A stretch of DNA of 64,000 nucleotides from Sutterella wadsworthensis 2_1_59BFAA. Its GTDB lineage: Bacteria; Pseudomonadota; Gammaproteobacteria; Burkholderiales; Burkholderiaceae_F. Position 1 is the stretch's first letter. Each line of letters opens with the position of its first letter. Positions 8,002 to 17,379 of this stretch are shown piece after piece. Made by a program: the position numbers and the translations under genes. The notes beneath the pieces are model-generated. The model was not told where the DNA came from, made no database searches, and saw only the letters and a list, made by a program, of their open reading frames with translations. Where the stretch lies: positions 11,149 through 75,148 of the forward strand of contig NZ_JH815518.1 in NCBI RefSeq assembly GCF_000297775.1, given 5' to 3'.

Positions 8002-9525
8002 TCAGTCTTCCTTCATCGAGGTGACGCGGTGCGCCACCCTGGAAGCGCCTTCGGCCTGCTCCTCGTCGCCGAGAAGATGCTTGGCGACGGCGGTTGCGTC
8101 GTCCCTGTGGGTGCGCAGGACGGTCGGAACGGGAAGCGACTCGCTTTCGGCAAGCAGGTCGAAGCGGGCCTGAATCGGACGGGCGATCGTCTTGAGCTGG
8201 GCCACCTGGAAGGCGGTCAGGTTTTCGGTGTCGGGCAGGTCGGCTGTGCGCGGATTGATCTGCACGCCGTCGAACATCAGTTCGTAGTGCAGATGCGGAC
8301 CGGTGGCAAGGCCCGTGCGGCCCACGTAGCCGATCACGTCGCCGCGCTCGACCTTCTGGCCTGCGCGCAGGTTCTTGGTGATGCGGGACATGTGCGCGTA
8401 GAGCGTGGTGCGGCCGAGGCCGTGGTCGATCTTGACGTAGCGGCCGTAGCCCTTGCGCTCGTAGCCCACGAAGGTGACCACGCCGTCGGCGGCAGCGAAG
8501 ATGCGGGAGCCCGAGGGGGCGCGGAAGTCGGTGCCGTTGTGCGGGCGCACGACGCCCGTGACGGGATGACGGCGAAGCGGCGCGAACTCGCTGCTCACGT
8601 CCTTGACGTCGAGCGGTACACGCATGAAGGTTTGCTGCGAGGCGCGGCCAGCGAGCGTGTAGAAGCCGCCGGCACGGCTGTCGTTCTCAAACCAGTAGGC
8701 CTCGTGGACGTCCTCGCCCGAGACCACCTGAACGGCAAGCAGCTGGCCGTTGCGGATGAAGTCGCCGCCTGCGAACTTGCGCTCGAAGACGAGGCGGAGC
8801 GAGTCGCCCTGCTTGAGGGTGCGGACGGGATTGTCGGCGCCCTCCCAGACGACCTTGAGCTGTTCGGCGATGTCGGCGGGAATGCGCAGGGACTCGACGG
8901 TGGCAGCGAAGCCCGAGGAGGCGACGCCGGAGATGCTTTCCTCGAGCGTGTCGAAGGCGACGGGGTATTCGGCGGCGGCGAAGAGCTCGCCCGTGCGGGT
9001 GACCTCGATGCGGCGGCTGTCCTGAGGGTGCGGGCCCTCGAGATAGAGGTGCAGGAAGGCAAGTCGGCCGTCGGGCAGAACGCCTGCGTTGACGTACTGG
9101 CCGTCCTGCGGCATGACGAGCGGACGCAGCATGCGCTGCGAGCGGATGTAGGAGACGGCCTGAGGGTCGACGACTTCAAGGCGTGCGAGCAGGGAGGAGA
9201 GGGTCTCGCCGTTGCGTACGGTCAGGCTGCGGGGCGTAACGGAGCCGTTGCGGCGCAGGGCGTCGAGCGCCTGCGTGAGAACGGAGTCGTCAACGGAGCC
9301 CGTCACGAAGTCCGCGCGGTGCTTTTCCTGCGCGAGACTGGGCGAGACGCCGAGCATGGCGCCCGTTGTTCCGATCACGACCATCGAGGCTATCCCCGCC
9401 GTTGCGGCCCCGGTACTCAGTCTGCACGCGTGGAGAAGCGGGGACGAGGCCCAGACCTTGAGCCAGGATCGAAACGCCCTCCCGGCGGTGCGGAGCTGCC
9501 GGGCAATGAGGGAGGGAGCGGTCAT
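8002..9525 (-). CDS. M23-family murein DD-endopeptidase, membrane-anchored
   Basis: 507 residues. The N-terminus is basic, then a hydrophobic segment at about 40-65 (signal anchor or signal peptide). The middle has an OapA/LysM-like region containing LTVRNGETLSSLLARL, and the C-terminal half is the LytM/M23 domain. Zinc ligands are visible: His329 and Asp333 in HNGTD, and His411-Leu-His413 (HLHYE). Such enzymes (MepM type) cut peptide crosslinks so new murein strands can be inserted. The gene diverges from tyrS and precedes anmK. Complete motif set, so probably active; exact cleavage specificity cannot be read. Confidence 0.9.
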   Translation of the reverse strand: MTAPSLIARQLRTAGRAFRSWLKVWASSPLLHACRLSTGAATAGIASMVVIGTTGAMLGVSPSLAQEKHRADFVTGSVDDSVLTQALDALRRNGSVTPRSLTVRNGETLSSLLARLEVVDPQAVSYIRSQRMLRPLVMPQDGQYVNAGVLPDGRLAFLHLYLEGPHPQDSRRIEVTRTGELFAAAEYPVAFDTLEESISGVASSGFAATVESLRIPADIAEQLKVVWEGADNPVRTLKQGDSLRLVFERKFAGGDFIRNGQLLAVQVVSGEDVHEAYWFENDSRAGGFYTLAGRASQQTFMRVPLDVKDVSSEFAPLRRHPVTGVVRPHNGTDFRAPSGSRIFAAADGVVTFVGYERKGYGRYVKIDHGLGRTTLYAHMSRITKNLRAGQKVERGDVIGYVGRTGLATGPHLHYELMFDGVQINPRTADLPDTENLTAFQVAQLKTIARPIQARFDLLAESESLPVPTVLRTHRDDATAVAKHLLGDEEQAEGASRVAHRVTSMKED

Positions 9526-9603
9526 GATGAGTCGGAGTTGCGAAAGGCGCGGAAAAAGGGAACAATACTTAGATTGCCATTTTAAATCAGAACCGCTGTG
9601 CGT

Positions 9604-9639
9604 CCCGCCTAAAAAACCTTAAAAATGGTTACAGGCGGG
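9604..9639. promoter_or_regulatory. Nested inverted repeat between the M23 peptidase gene and tyrS
   Basis: Outer arms CCCGCCT/AGGCGGG (7 bases, perfect), inner arms AACC/GGTT, AT-rich centre, in the 224-base divergent control region 9526-9749. There is no T tract, so it reads as a possible operator or an RNA hairpin in the tyrS leader. No clear sigma-70 boxes are seen in this region. Confidence 0.4.
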
Positions 9640-9749
9640 CATTTCATGCGTCTCCGGGGCCTTTTGCATGACTTTGTGTGCAGATGAGCCTGCGAACGGG
9701 CGCTGCAACGCGGCGGCCTCAGTTTGTTTAAGTCATTGAAGGGATACTG

Positions 9750-11009
9750 ATGACCGTTGAATTAGAGAAGGCTCAGGAGGCCAAGAAGCTCCCTGTTACC
9801 GACGACATCCGCGAGGCGATGGCCCTCATCCGCCGCGGCACCGACACGTTCCTCATTGAGGAGGAGTTCGAACAGAAGCTCGCCCGCTCCAAGATGACCG
9901 GTGAACCGCTGCGCTGCAAGCTCGGCCTCGACCCGACGGCTCCCGACATCCACATCGGCCACACGGTCGTGCTCAACAAGCTGCGCCAGCTTCAGGACCT
10001 CGGCCACACGGTGATCTTCCTCGTGGGCGACTTCACGGCCGCCATCGGCGATCCGTCCGGCCGCAACGCCACGCGTCCGCCGCTCTCGCACGAGCAGATC
10101 GTCCAGAACGCCCAGACCTACCTCAATCAGGCCGGCCTCGTGCTCGACCTTGACCGCACCGAAGTCCGCTACAACTCCGAATGGTGCAACAAGCTCGGCT
10201 CCGTGGGCCTCATTCAGCTTGCCTCCCGCTACACGCTCGCACGCCTTCTTGAGCGCGACGACTTCGCCAAGCGCTACGCCGAGCAGGCTCCGATCGCCAT
10301 GCACGAGCTCATCTACCCGCTGATGCAGGGCTACGACTCCGTGGCCCTCAAGGCCGACCTCGAGCTCGGCGGCTCCGACCAGCGCTTCAACCTGCTCGTC
10401 GGCCGCGAACTCCAGCGCCAGTACGGTCAGGAGCCCCAGTGCATCCTGACGATGCCGCTTCTCGTGGGTCTTGACGGTCAGGTCAAGATGAGCAAGAGCA
10501 AGCACAACTACATCGGCATCACCGACGCTCCGAACGACATGTTCGGCAAGGTGATGTCCATCTCCGACTCGCTGATGTGGGACTGGTACGACCTGCTGAG
10601 CCTGCGCGGCAACGCCGAGATCGCCCAGCTCAAGAAGGAGTGCTCCGAGGGCCGTAATCCGCGCGACGCCAAGGTGCTGCTCGCCAAGGAGATCGTGGGC
10701 CGCTTCCATTCGGACTGCGCCGCCAATGCCGCCGAAGATGAATTCAACGCCCGCTTCCGCGCCGGCGCCATGCCGAGCGACATTCCCGAAGTGACGGTCG
10801 AGGCTCCCGCCGGCGAGATCGGCGTCGGCCAGATGCTCAAGGCCGCCGGTCTCGTCTCCTCCACGTCCGACGCCAATCGCAACATCGATCAGGGCGGCGT
10901 GAGGATCGAAGGCGAGAAGGTCTCCGACAAGGGGCTCAAGCTCAAGGCCGGCACCGTCGTGACGGTGCAGGTCGGCAAGCGCAAGTGGGCCCGCATCACG
11001 ATCGCCTGA
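9750..11009 (+). CDS. tyrS: Tyrosyl-tRNA synthetase
   Basis: 419 residues, class I aminoacyl-tRNA synthetase charging tRNA-Tyr. [13 protein letters not shown] carries the HIGH signature, and KMSKS is at residues 246-250 ([13 protein letters not shown]). The C-terminal 70 residues form an S4-like RNA-binding domain. ATG 9750 follows GAAGGGA. dtd, which removes D-tyrosine wrongly loaded onto tRNA, starts 10 bases after the stop, so charging and proofreading are co-expressed. Confidence 0.97.
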   Translation: MTVELEKAQEAKKLPVTDDIREAMALIRRGTDTFLIEEEFEQKLARSKMTGEPLRCKLGLDPTAPDIHIGHTVVLNKLRQLQDLGHTVIFLVGDFTAAIGDPSGRNATRPPLSHEQIVQNAQTYLNQAGLVLDLDRTEVRYNSEWCNKLGSVGLIQLASRYTLARLLERDDFAKRYAEQAPIAMHELIYPLMQGYDSVALKADLELGGSDQRFNLLVGRELQRQYGQEPQCILTMPLLVGLDGQVKMSKSKHNYIGITDAPNDMFGKVMSISDSLMWDWYDLLSLRGNAEIAQLKKECSEGRNPRDAKVLLAKEIVGRFHSDCAANAAEDEFNARFRAGAMPSDIPEVTVEAPAGEIGVGQMLKAAGLVSSTSDANRNIDQGGVRIEGEKVSDKGLKLKAGTVVTVQVGKRKWARITIA

Positions 11010-11019
11010 GAAGCGGATC

Positions 11020-11481
11020 ATGATCGTTCTGATCCAGCGAGTGGCCGAAGCCTCGGTGAGAGTTGAAGGACGCGTGACCGGGGCCGTCGGCCGCGGGCTT
11101 CTTGCGCTGGTGTGCGGGGAGCCCGGCGACACGCCCGCCGTCATCGGGAAGCTCGCACGCAAGACCGCGAGACTTCGCATCTTCGAGGACGAGGCGGGCA
11201 GGATGAACAGGAGCGTCGTCGACGTCGGCGGCGATGTGCTCTGCGTCTCGCAGTTCACGCTTGCCGCGGACACGATGTCGGGCAACCGCCCGAGCTTCTC
11301 CAGAGCTGCGCCGCCCGAAGAGGGCCTTGCCGCCTTCAATGCGTTTGTGACGGCGCTCAGGGGCGAGGGGCTGTCCTGCCCCACAGGCGAATTCGGCGCG
11401 CACATGCGCGTCTCGCTCGTCAATGACGGACCGGCGACCTTCAGCCTCCACCTTAGGGCTGATGGTGCTGGCGCCGACTAG
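11020..11481 (+). CDS. dtd: D-aminoacyl-tRNA deacylase
   Basis: 153 residues. It hydrolyses D-amino acids from tRNA (DTD family, homodimer). The two active-site motifs are present: SQFTLAAD near residue 77 and NDGPAT near residue 137. The N-terminus MIVLIQRVAEASV is typical. The C-terminal RADGAGAD is slightly longer than usual. Second gene of a tyrS-dtd pair. Confidence 0.95.
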   Translation: MIVLIQRVAEASVRVEGRVTGAVGRGLLALVCGEPGDTPAVIGKLARKTARLRIFEDEAGRMNRSVVDVGGDVLCVSQFTLAADTMSGNRPSFSRAAPPEEGLAAFNAFVTALRGEGLSCPTGEFGAHMRVSLVNDGPATFSLHLRADGAGAD

Positions 11482-11577
11482 TCCCAATGCTCTAGACTGT
11501 GGTCTTGGGCCGAAAGTGATGATATAAATAGAGGACGCCGCCCGCTCCGGGCGGCTCCGCACGTGGAGAAGCACCCG

Positions 11578-12180
11578 GTGAAAATCACTTCCGACAACTT
11601 CAAACAGGGCGATTTCATTCCTGAAGCCCTTGCCTGGGGCCGAATCGGAGAGGACGGCTCGACCGTCCGCTCGACGAACCTCAATCCCCAGCTCTCCTGG
11701 ACGGACGCGCCCGAGGGCACGGCGTCCTTCGTGCTTGCCTGCCTTGACGACGACGTGCCGACGGATCTCGCCGAGCGCGACGCCTCGGGCGAGATTCCTG
11801 TTTCCCAGCCCCGCCGCCGCTTCGTGCATTGGGTGCAGCCCAACTGCCCCGCTGACGTGACGAGCATCGCCGAAGGGGCGCTTGCGGAGGAGAGGAAGAC
11901 GACGCCGGGCTTCGGCGCCGTTTGCATCAACGACTACAGCCGCGGCGGCACGCCTGCTCCGGGCGAAACGGGCACGGGCTACGATGGCCCCTGTCCGCCG
12001 TTCTTCGACGCACGCTGGCACTACTACCGGTTCATGGTCTTCGCGCTCGACGCCCCGAGGCTCGAGCTTCCTGAAAATGCGACATGGCAGGACGTCGACG
12101 CCGCCATGAAGGGCCATGTCCTCGCGTCGGCTGAGCTTGTTGGCCGCTATACGCTCAATCCCCGTCTGGCCGCCCTTTGA
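11578..12180 (+). CDS. YbhB/YbcL (PEBP) family protein
   Basis: 200 residues of the phosphatidylethanolamine-binding/Raf-kinase-inhibitor-like family. Visible pieces are [22 protein letters not shown], the conserved Asp-rich CLDDDVP where the family usually has DPDAP, and YDGPCPP (usually GYxGPxPP). The bacterial role of these cytoplasmic or periplasmic proteins is poorly defined. GTG 11578 is chosen because GGAGAAG lies 6 bases before it and MKIT-type starts are common in the family; a GTG 15 bases earlier would overlap that site. A TATAAA box (11523-11528) could be its -10. Confidence 0.85.
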   Translation: MKITSDNFKQGDFIPEALAWGRIGEDGSTVRSTNLNPQLSWTDAPEGTASFVLACLDDDVPTDLAERDASGEIPVSQPRRRFVHWVQPNCPADVTSIAEGALAEERKTTPGFGAVCINDYSRGGTPAPGETGTGYDGPCPPFFDARWHYYRFMVFALDAPRLELPENATWQDVDAAMKGHVLASAELVGRYTLNPRLAAL

Positions 12181-12257
12181 GACGACCGGCATTCACAGAA
12201 TCCACGTCATTAACCTCCGGCGGCATCCGCCGCCGTCTTACTAAAGGAACTGAAGTC

Positions 12258-13520
12258 GTGTTCAAGCGCTCCAATACCATTGAGGCCGTCGATCCCGCCG
12301 TCTGGGACGTCATCAGCCACGAGACCGCCCGTCAGGAAGACCACATTGAGCTCATCGCGAGCGAAAACTACGCTTCCCCGGCGGTCATGCAGGCTCAGGG
12401 TTCCTGCCTCACGAACAAGTACGCGGAAGGCTATCCCGGCAAGCGCTACTACGGCGGCTGCGAGCACGTCGACGTCGTCGAACAGCTCGCCATCGACCGC
12501 GCCAAGAAGCTCTTCTGCGAGCCCGCAGGCGTCGAGATGGCCGTCAACGTGCAGCCCCACTCCGGCGCTCAGGCCAACTCCGCCGTGTACTTCGGCCTTC
12601 TCGAGGTCGGCGACACGATCATGGGCCTCTCGCTTGCCGAAGGCGGCCATCTGACGCACGGCATGCACCTCAACTATTCCGGCCGCTACTTCAAGGTCGT
12701 TCCCTACGGTCTTGACGCCAACGAGGCGATCGACTACGACCGCGTTGAACAGCTCGCCAGGGAATGCAAGCCGAAGATCATCGTCGCCGGCGCCTCCGCC
12801 TACTCGCTTCGCATCGACTTCAAGCGCTTTGCCGAAATCGCCCACTCCGTCGGCGCCTACCTGATGGTCGACATGGCCCACTATGCGGGCCTCATCGCCG
12901 CCGGCGTCTACCCGACCCCGTTCGGCCACGCCGACATCGTGACGACGACCACGCACAAGACGCTCCGCGGTCCGCGCGGCGGCCTCATCTTCTGCCGTCC
13001 CGACCTTGAGAAGAAGATCAACTCCGCCGTCTTCCCGGGCATGCAGGGCGGTCCGCTCATGCACGTCATCGCCGCCAAGGCCGTGGCCCTCGGCGAAGCC
13101 CTTGACCCGTCCTTCAAGGTCTACGGCGAGCAGGTGATGAAGAACGCCGCTGCCATGGCCGAAGAGCTCGTCAAGCGCGGCCTGCGCATCGTTTCCGGCC
13201 ACACGGAAAGCCACGTGATGCTTGTCGACCTTCGTCCGCTCAAGATCACGGGCAAGGCCGCCGAAACGCTGCTCAACGCCGCTCACATCACGGTCAACAA
13301 GAACGCCATCCCGAACGATCCGGAAAAGCCCTTCGTGACGTCCGGCATCCGTCTCGGCTCTCCCGCCATGACGACCCGCGGCTTCGGCGAAGCCGAGGCC
13401 CGCAAGGTGGCGAACCTGATCGTCGATCTACTCGAGGCGCCTGAAGACCAGGCCGTCTTCGAACGCGTCAAGGCCGAAGTGGCGAACCTCACCGCCGCCT
13501 TCCCGGTCTACGGCGACTAA
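12258..13520 (+). CDS. glyA: Serine hydroxymethyltransferase
   Basis: 420 residues, PLP enzyme converting serine and tetrahydrofolate to glycine and methylene-THF. IELIASENY at the N-terminus, [11 protein letters not shown], and the PLP lysine in [13 protein letters not shown] (Lys234) are all present. The start is GTG 12258, supported by AAAGGAACTGAAG upstream; the longer frame from 12177 overlaps the previous stop. No glycine riboswitch is seen in the 77-base gap, only a small CGGCGG/CCGCCG hairpin at 12218-12232. A strong terminator follows. Confidence 0.97.
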   Translation: MFKRSNTIEAVDPAVWDVISHETARQEDHIELIASENYASPAVMQAQGSCLTNKYAEGYPGKRYYGGCEHVDVVEQLAIDRAKKLFCEPAGVEMAVNVQPHSGAQANSAVYFGLLEVGDTIMGLSLAEGGHLTHGMHLNYSGRYFKVVPYGLDANEAIDYDRVEQLARECKPKIIVAGASAYSLRIDFKRFAEIAHSVGAYLMVDMAHYAGLIAAGVYPTPFGHADIVTTTTHKTLRGPRGGLIFCRPDLEKKINSAVFPGMQGGPLMHVIAAKAVALGEALDPSFKVYGEQVMKNAAAMAEELVKRGLRIVSGHTESHVMLVDLRPLKITGKAAETLLNAAHITVNKNAIPNDPEKPFVTSGIRLGSPAMTTRGFGEAEARKVANLIVDLLEAPEDQAVFERVKAEVANLTAAFPVYGD

Positions 13521-13570
13521 GGCGCTCAGGAGGCCGCAGGGGAGGCTTCGGATCTCCCCGAAAACGCATG

Positions 13571-13621
13571 AAAACACAAGGGCTACCCTTTCGAGTGATT
13601 GGGTGGCCCTTATTTTGTGTT
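13571..13621 (+). terminator. Strong terminator after glyA
   Basis: Eleven-pair stem AAGGGCTACCC/GGGTGGCCCTT plus outer arms AAACACAA/TTGTGTTT, with T-rich sequence on the plus side. It separates glyA from the nrdR-rib operon. Confidence 0.85.
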
Positions 13622-13742
13622 TGGGGACTTGAGTTTGCCTGCGGGCGGGCGCTAAACTTTCGGACACTTGTTCCTGATTTGGAAGTGTCTGCCGGCCGAT
13701 GCGGTTTGGGACGGGCTTCCACCGTACGCAAGGAGTCTCCTC

Positions 13743-14351
13743 ATGCGATGTCCCTTCTGCCAGAATCCGGATACCCAGGTGATCGATTCGCGCGCCCCTG
13801 AGGAGGGGTACGCGATCCGTCGCCGCCGCAAGTGTCCGGCCTGCGGCAAGCGCTTCACGACCTTCGAGAGGGCGCACCTGCCCATTCCCGCGGTCGTCAA
13901 GCGCAACGGCCAGCGCACCGACTACAACAGGGCGAAGCTTCAGGCCTCGATGACGCTGGCGCTGCGCAAGCGTCCCGTGACGCCCGAGCAGCTTGAGGAG
14001 GCGGTCGACTCCGTCGAGCAGGCGATGATCATGCTCGGAGACCGCGAGATCGAGTCGAGCGTCGTGGGCGAGCTCGTGCTCGGCGCCCTGCAGAAGCTCG
14101 ACACCATCGCTTACATCAGGTTTGCGTCGGTGTACTTCAACATCGGCGATCCGCTTGCCTTTGCATCGATGATTCAGAATGCGGCCGTGCCCGACGGAAG
14201 CACCGACGGCGCGTTCGACGTGCTGAGGAAGTTCAGGCTCGAGCACGAGGCCGAGGTCGCCGCCCGCGAGGCGAAGAAAAAGGCCGCCGCCGAGCGTCGC
14301 GCCCGCAGGGATGCGGAGAGGAAGGCAGCGGAGGCGGAGGAGGCCAAATGA
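13743..14351 (+). CDS. nrdR: Transcriptional repressor NrdR with charged C-terminal extension
   Basis: 202 residues. NrdR binds NrdR boxes of ribonucleotide reductase genes and senses ATP/dATP. The N-terminal zinc ribbon has Cys3, Cys6, Cys31 and Cys34, followed by the ATP-cone (VVKRNGQRTDYNRAKL onward). The usual protein ends near 150; here about 50 further residues follow, the last 32 almost only Ala, Glu, Arg and Lys. Start ATG 13743 has AAGGAG upstream. The last four bases overlap the ribD start (ATGA), so nrdR leads a riboflavin operon. Confidence 0.94.
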   Translation: MRCPFCQNPDTQVIDSRAPEEGYAIRRRRKCPACGKRFTTFERAHLPIPAVVKRNGQRTDYNRAKLQASMTLALRKRPVTPEQLEEAVDSVEQAMIMLGDREIESSVVGELVLGALQKLDTIAYIRFASVYFNIGDPLAFASMIQNAAVPDGSTDGAFDVLRKFRLEHEAEVAAREAKKKAAAERRARRDAERKAAEAEEAK

Positions 14352-15466
14352 CGGAATGCGCTGTGGATGAAGGTCGCGTGAAGGACGACGACTTCTGGAT
14401 GGGGCTTGCGCTTGAGGAGGCCGCGAAGGCCCGCAGGCTTTCTCCGCCCAATCCTGCGGTCGGCGCCGTCATCGTGAGGGACGGCCGGGTGATCGGCCGG
14501 GGCTTCACGCAGCAGACGGGCGGTCCGCACGCCGAGGTGATGGCTCTGAGGGATGCCGCCGCGCGTGGAGAAAGCGTTGAGGGCGCGACGATCTACGTGA
14601 CGCTCGAGCCATGCTCGCACTGGGGGCGCACGCCGCCCTGTGCGCTTGCGATCGTCGAGCACAGGATCGGCCGCGTCGTGACGTCGGTCGCCGACCCGAA
14701 CCCCCAGGTGGCGGGGCGGGGTCTGAAGATGATCCGCGATGCGGGCATCGAGGTGACCGAAGGCGTCCGAAGCAAAGAGGGATGGCTCTCCAACAGGGGC
14801 TTTCTCACCCGTATGACGACGGGCAGGCCCTGGGTGAGGATGAAGTGCGCCGCGACGCTCGACGGCCGCACGGCCTTTCCCGACGGCCGATCCCAGTGGA
14901 TCACGGGCCCTGCGGCGCGCGAGGACTCTCAGTACTGGCGTGCGGTGTCGGGGGCGGTCGTGACGGGCATCGGCACGGTGCTCGCCGACAATCCGAAGAT
15001 GACGGTGAGGCTCCCTGATCAGGTGAGGTTCCCGTTCCGCGTGGTCGTGGATCCGAGGCTTGAGACGCCCGTCGGGGCGGAGATTCTCAAGGGCGGCGGC
15101 ACGGTCCTCGTCTGTGCGCAGGCCGGCGAAGAGGCCGAGGCGGCGCTCGTCGCCGCAGGCGCCGAGGTGCTGAGGCTTCCCGATGCGGCGCATCCGGGAC
15201 GCGTGGACCTCGGTGCGCTTCTCGACGAGCTTGGACGAAGGCAGGTCAACGAGGTCCATCTCGAGGCGGGTGCGGGGCTCAACGGGAGCTTTCTCTCCGA
15301 GGGACTTGTCGACGAGATCGTGCTGTATACTGCTCCCTGCCTTTTCGGCTCGGGGATGCCCGTTGCAAGCGTTCCGCTTCCCGAGGAACCCGGTCTGGCG
15401 CACCGCTGGACGATTGAAGACTTTACTCAGATCGGTGCCGATCTGCGTGTGATTTTGAGGAGATGA
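14348..15466 (+). CDS. ribD: Bifunctional riboflavin biosynthesis deaminase/reductase
   Basis: 372 residues. The N-terminal deaminase has the zinc site GGPHAEV plus PCSHWGRTPPC, and SPPNPAVGAVIV before it. The C-terminal half is the NADPH-dependent reductase (RPWVRMKCAATLDGR). Together they convert the first pyrimidinone intermediate to the ribityl-amino-uracil phosphate. Translation is coupled to nrdR by a 4-base overlap; ribE follows 6 bases after the stop. Confidence 0.96.
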   Translation: MTECAVDEGRVKDDDFWMGLALEEAAKARRLSPPNPAVGAVIVRDGRVIGRGFTQQTGGPHAEVMALRDAAARGESVEGATIYVTLEPCSHWGRTPPCALAIVEHRIGRVVTSVADPNPQVAGRGLKMIRDAGIEVTEGVRSKEGWLSNRGFLTRMTTGRPWVRMKCAATLDGRTAFPDGRSQWITGPAAREDSQYWRAVSGAVVTGIGTVLADNPKMTVRLPDQVRFPFRVVVDPRLETPVGAEILKGGGTVLVCAQAGEEAEAALVAAGAEVLRLPDAAHPGRVDLGALLDELGRRQVNEVHLEAGAGLNGSFLSEGLVDEIVLYTAPCLFGSGMPVASVPLPEEPGLAHRWTIEDFTQIGADLRVILRR

Positions 15467-15472
15467 CTCTAA

Positions 15473-16093
15473 ATGTTTACCGGCATTATTCAGGCCATCG
15501 GCAAGGTTCGTGAACCGGAACCTCTCGGCAACGGCGTCCGCCTGACGATCTGCGCTCCCGATCTCGGTCTTGACGAGGTTCGCATCGGCGACTCGATCGC
15601 CGTCAACGGCGCGTGCATGACCGTCGTCGAGAAGACGGACACGGAATTCAAGGTCGACGTCTCCGCCGAGAGCCTCTCGAAGACTACGGGCCTCGACACG
15701 TTCGGTGAGGTCAACCTCGAGAAGGCCATGCGTCTCGGCGACCGCGTCGACGGCCATCTCGTGAGCGGTCACGTCGACGGCGTGGGTCAGGTTGAAAGCA
15801 TGGAGCAGGTCGCCGAATCGTGGCGCCTCGTCATCCGCGCCCCCCGCGTCCTCTCTCCGTATCTCGCCTACAAGGGCTCGATCACGGTCAACGGCGTCTC
15901 GCTTACGATCAACAAGGTCGAGGATACGGCGATGGACACGCTCGTGACGATCAACCTCATCCCGCACACGGTCGAGGTGACGACGCTCAAGCACCTCAAG
16001 GCCCAGAGCTACGTCAATCTTGAGATCGACACGATCGCCCGCTACATCGAGCGCATGATGTCGCTTCGTAACGACGAGGACTCCCTCTTCTGA
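15473..16093 (+). CDS. ribE: Riboflavin synthase, alpha chain
   Basis: 206 residues with the internal duplication of the family: MFTGIIQAIGKV opens the first lumazine-binding barrel, and the second begins around residue 98 with a matching GHVDGVGQV. It dismutates two lumazine molecules into riboflavin and the pyrimidine substrate. The closing ARYIERM is typical. In many relatives ribBA and ribH follow directly; here a terminator comes first. Confidence 0.96.
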   Translation: MFTGIIQAIGKVREPEPLGNGVRLTICAPDLGLDEVRIGDSIAVNGACMTVVEKTDTEFKVDVSAESLSKTTGLDTFGEVNLEKAMRLGDRVDGHLVSGHVDGVGQVESMEQVAESWRLVIRAPRVLSPYLAYKGSITVNGVSLTINKVEDTAMDTLVTINLIPHTVEVTTLKHLKAQSYVNLEIDTIARYIERMMSLRNDEDSLF

Positions 16094-16126
16094 TCAGGAA
16101 GAAGGCGTTCCGCATCATGAAAAGGC

Positions 16127-16184
16127 GGCGTTCTTCTGGTGAAGGGCGCCGTTTTTCGACAGCGGGGCCGAAAAAACGGCGCCC
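16127..16184 (+). terminator. Terminator after ribE with an overlapping long inverted repeat
   Basis: First hairpin: CGGCGTTC/GAA-ggg-CGCCG followed by TTTTT (16152-16156). The right arm also belongs to a second, longer repeat with arms GGGCGCCGTTTTT and AAAAACGGCGCCC (16144-16184). The two folds exclude each other. Confidence 0.65.
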
Positions 16185-16196
16185 GCACCCGCCCGC

Positions 16197-16227
16197 CCTG
16201 CGTCACGCAGGTCTTTCGCGTTAAAAT
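16197..16227 (+). promoter_or_regulatory. Candidate ribH promoter with palindrome over the -35
   Basis: -10 TAAAAT (16222-16227); the -35 position (near 16200, GCGTCA) is weak and lies inside the 15-base palindrome CCTGCGTCACGCAGG (16197-16211). The palindrome is placed where an activator or repressor could act. Confidence 0.4.
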
Positions 16228-16233
16228 AAACGT

Positions 16234-16338
16234 CTATCAGTCGTCGCCGGCAGGCCGGCGGCGGCCCGAGGGCCTGGCCTTCGGGATCTTTTCAAAACGA
16301 ATTTAGCTCCCGCCTGCAGAGGCCCCTAGGAGACAGAC
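16234..16338 (+). promoter_or_regulatory. Structured leader of ribH
   Basis: It contains GCCGGC/GCCGGC (16246-16259) and the nine-pair hairpin CCCGAGGGC/GCCTTCGGG followed by ATCTTTT, which looks like an attenuator. The conserved FMN riboswitch sequence blocks were looked for and are not present. A TAGGAGA ribosome site precedes the ribH start. Confidence 0.4.
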
Positions 16339-16842
16339 ATGGCTGTTGATATTGTTCCCACCAAACTCGACGGTACCGACCTTCGCATCGGCATCGTGGT
16401 CGCCCGCTTCAACGAATATGCCGGCCGCGGTGAATTCGAGTCCTGCATGGACGAACTGCGCAAGCTCGGCGTGATGGAAGAGGACGTGACGAAGGTGTCC
16501 GTGCCGGGTGCCCTCGAAATCCCGTTCGCGCTGCAGAAGCTCGCCCAGACGGGCGAATACGACGCCCTGATCGCCCTCGGCGCCGTTATCCGCGGTGAAA
16601 CCTACCACTTTGAGCTCGTGAGCAACGAGTCCGGCAGCGGCATCACCCGCGTCTGTCTCGACTACGACATTCCCATCGCCAACGGCGTGCTGACGACGGA
16701 AAACGACGAGCAGTGCGAGGAACGCATCGACATGAAGGGCCGCGACTGCGCACGCTGCGCCGTTGAAATGGCCAACTTCGCCAAGGAGTTCTGCGTCGAC
16801 GAGTTCGACGAGGATTTCGATGAAGTGACCTCCGAAGACTGA
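16339..16842 (+). CDS. ribH: 6,7-dimethyl-8-ribityllumazine synthase
   Basis: 167 residues. It joins the ribityl-amino-uracil with dihydroxybutanone phosphate, the step before RibE; the enzyme forms 60-subunit shells or decamers in other species. [33 protein letters not shown] and the active-site region GVLTTEND are all present. ATG 16339 follows TAGGAGA. nusB starts 26 bases later, the standard ribH-nusB pair. The C-terminal [12 protein letters not shown] is acidic. Confidence 0.96.
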   Translation: MAVDIVPTKLDGTDLRIGIVVARFNEYAGRGEFESCMDELRKLGVMEEDVTKVSVPGALEIPFALQKLAQTGEYDALIALGAVIRGETYHFELVSNESGSGITRVCLDYDIPIANGVLTTENDEQCEERIDMKGRDCARCAVEMANFAKEFCVDEFDEDFDEVTSED

Positions 16843-16868
16843 TGCCGTCATCAAAGGAATCTTGAAGA

Positions 16869-17378
16869 ATGACTGAACACAAGGAAGGCCACCGCAAGTC
16901 GGCGGCGCACTCCGCCCGCCATCTGGCCCGCGTCTTCGTGATGCTCGGCCTCTACCAGTGGCTCGCCGATCCGTCCCAGGACTACGCCGGCATCGAAGCC
17001 CACCTCTCGAGCCTTCTGCACGACGAGGAAGAGCAGCTCGAAGGCAGCGACATCCGTCCGACGGACTTCGAGAAGGCCGATCGCGAGCTCTTCACGAAGC
17101 TGCTCGCCGGCGTGCTTGACCGTCATGCCGAAGTGGCGGACGCCATCGCCCGTCACGCCGACCGCGAACTCTCCCGCATTTCGCTCGTCGAACGTGCGGT
17201 GCTCATGATCGGCACGTACGAACTCATGGCCTGCCCGGAAACGCCCTGGCGCGTAATCCTCAACGAATCCATCGAGCTCGTCAAGCAGTTCGGCAGCGGC
17301 TACCGCTTCACGAACGCCGTTCTCGAGCTTGTCGCGCGCGAAGTTCGTCCCGAAGAGACGGCTGCGCCGCGCGCCTGA
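16869..17378 (+). CDS. nusB: Transcription antitermination protein NusB
   Basis: 169 residues, all-helical RNA-binding protein that with S10 and boxA RNA supports rRNA antitermination. Recognisable segments are ARHLARVFVMLGLYQWL near the N-terminus, RAVLMIGTYELM, and the C-terminal NESIELVKQFGSGYRFTNAVL. Ribosome site AAAGGAATC. Followed by a perfect inverted repeat and a terminator, so it ends the ribH transcript. Confidence 0.95.
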   Translation: MTEHKEGHRKSAAHSARHLARVFVMLGLYQWLADPSQDYAGIEAHLSSLLHDEEEQLEGSDIRPTDFEKADRELFTKLLAGVLDRHAEVADAIARHADRELSRISLVERAVLMIGTYELMACPETPWRVILNESIELVKQFGSGYRFTNAVLELVAREVRPEETAAPRA

Positions 17379-17379
17379 C

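Noticed and set aside
12181-12257. Glycine riboswitch before glyA
   Set aside because: The gap of 77 bases is too short for an aptamer plus platform, and only one small hairpin is seen.
16094-16338. FMN riboswitch before ribH
   Set aside because: The conserved FMN riboswitch sequence blocks are absent; only simple hairpins are present.
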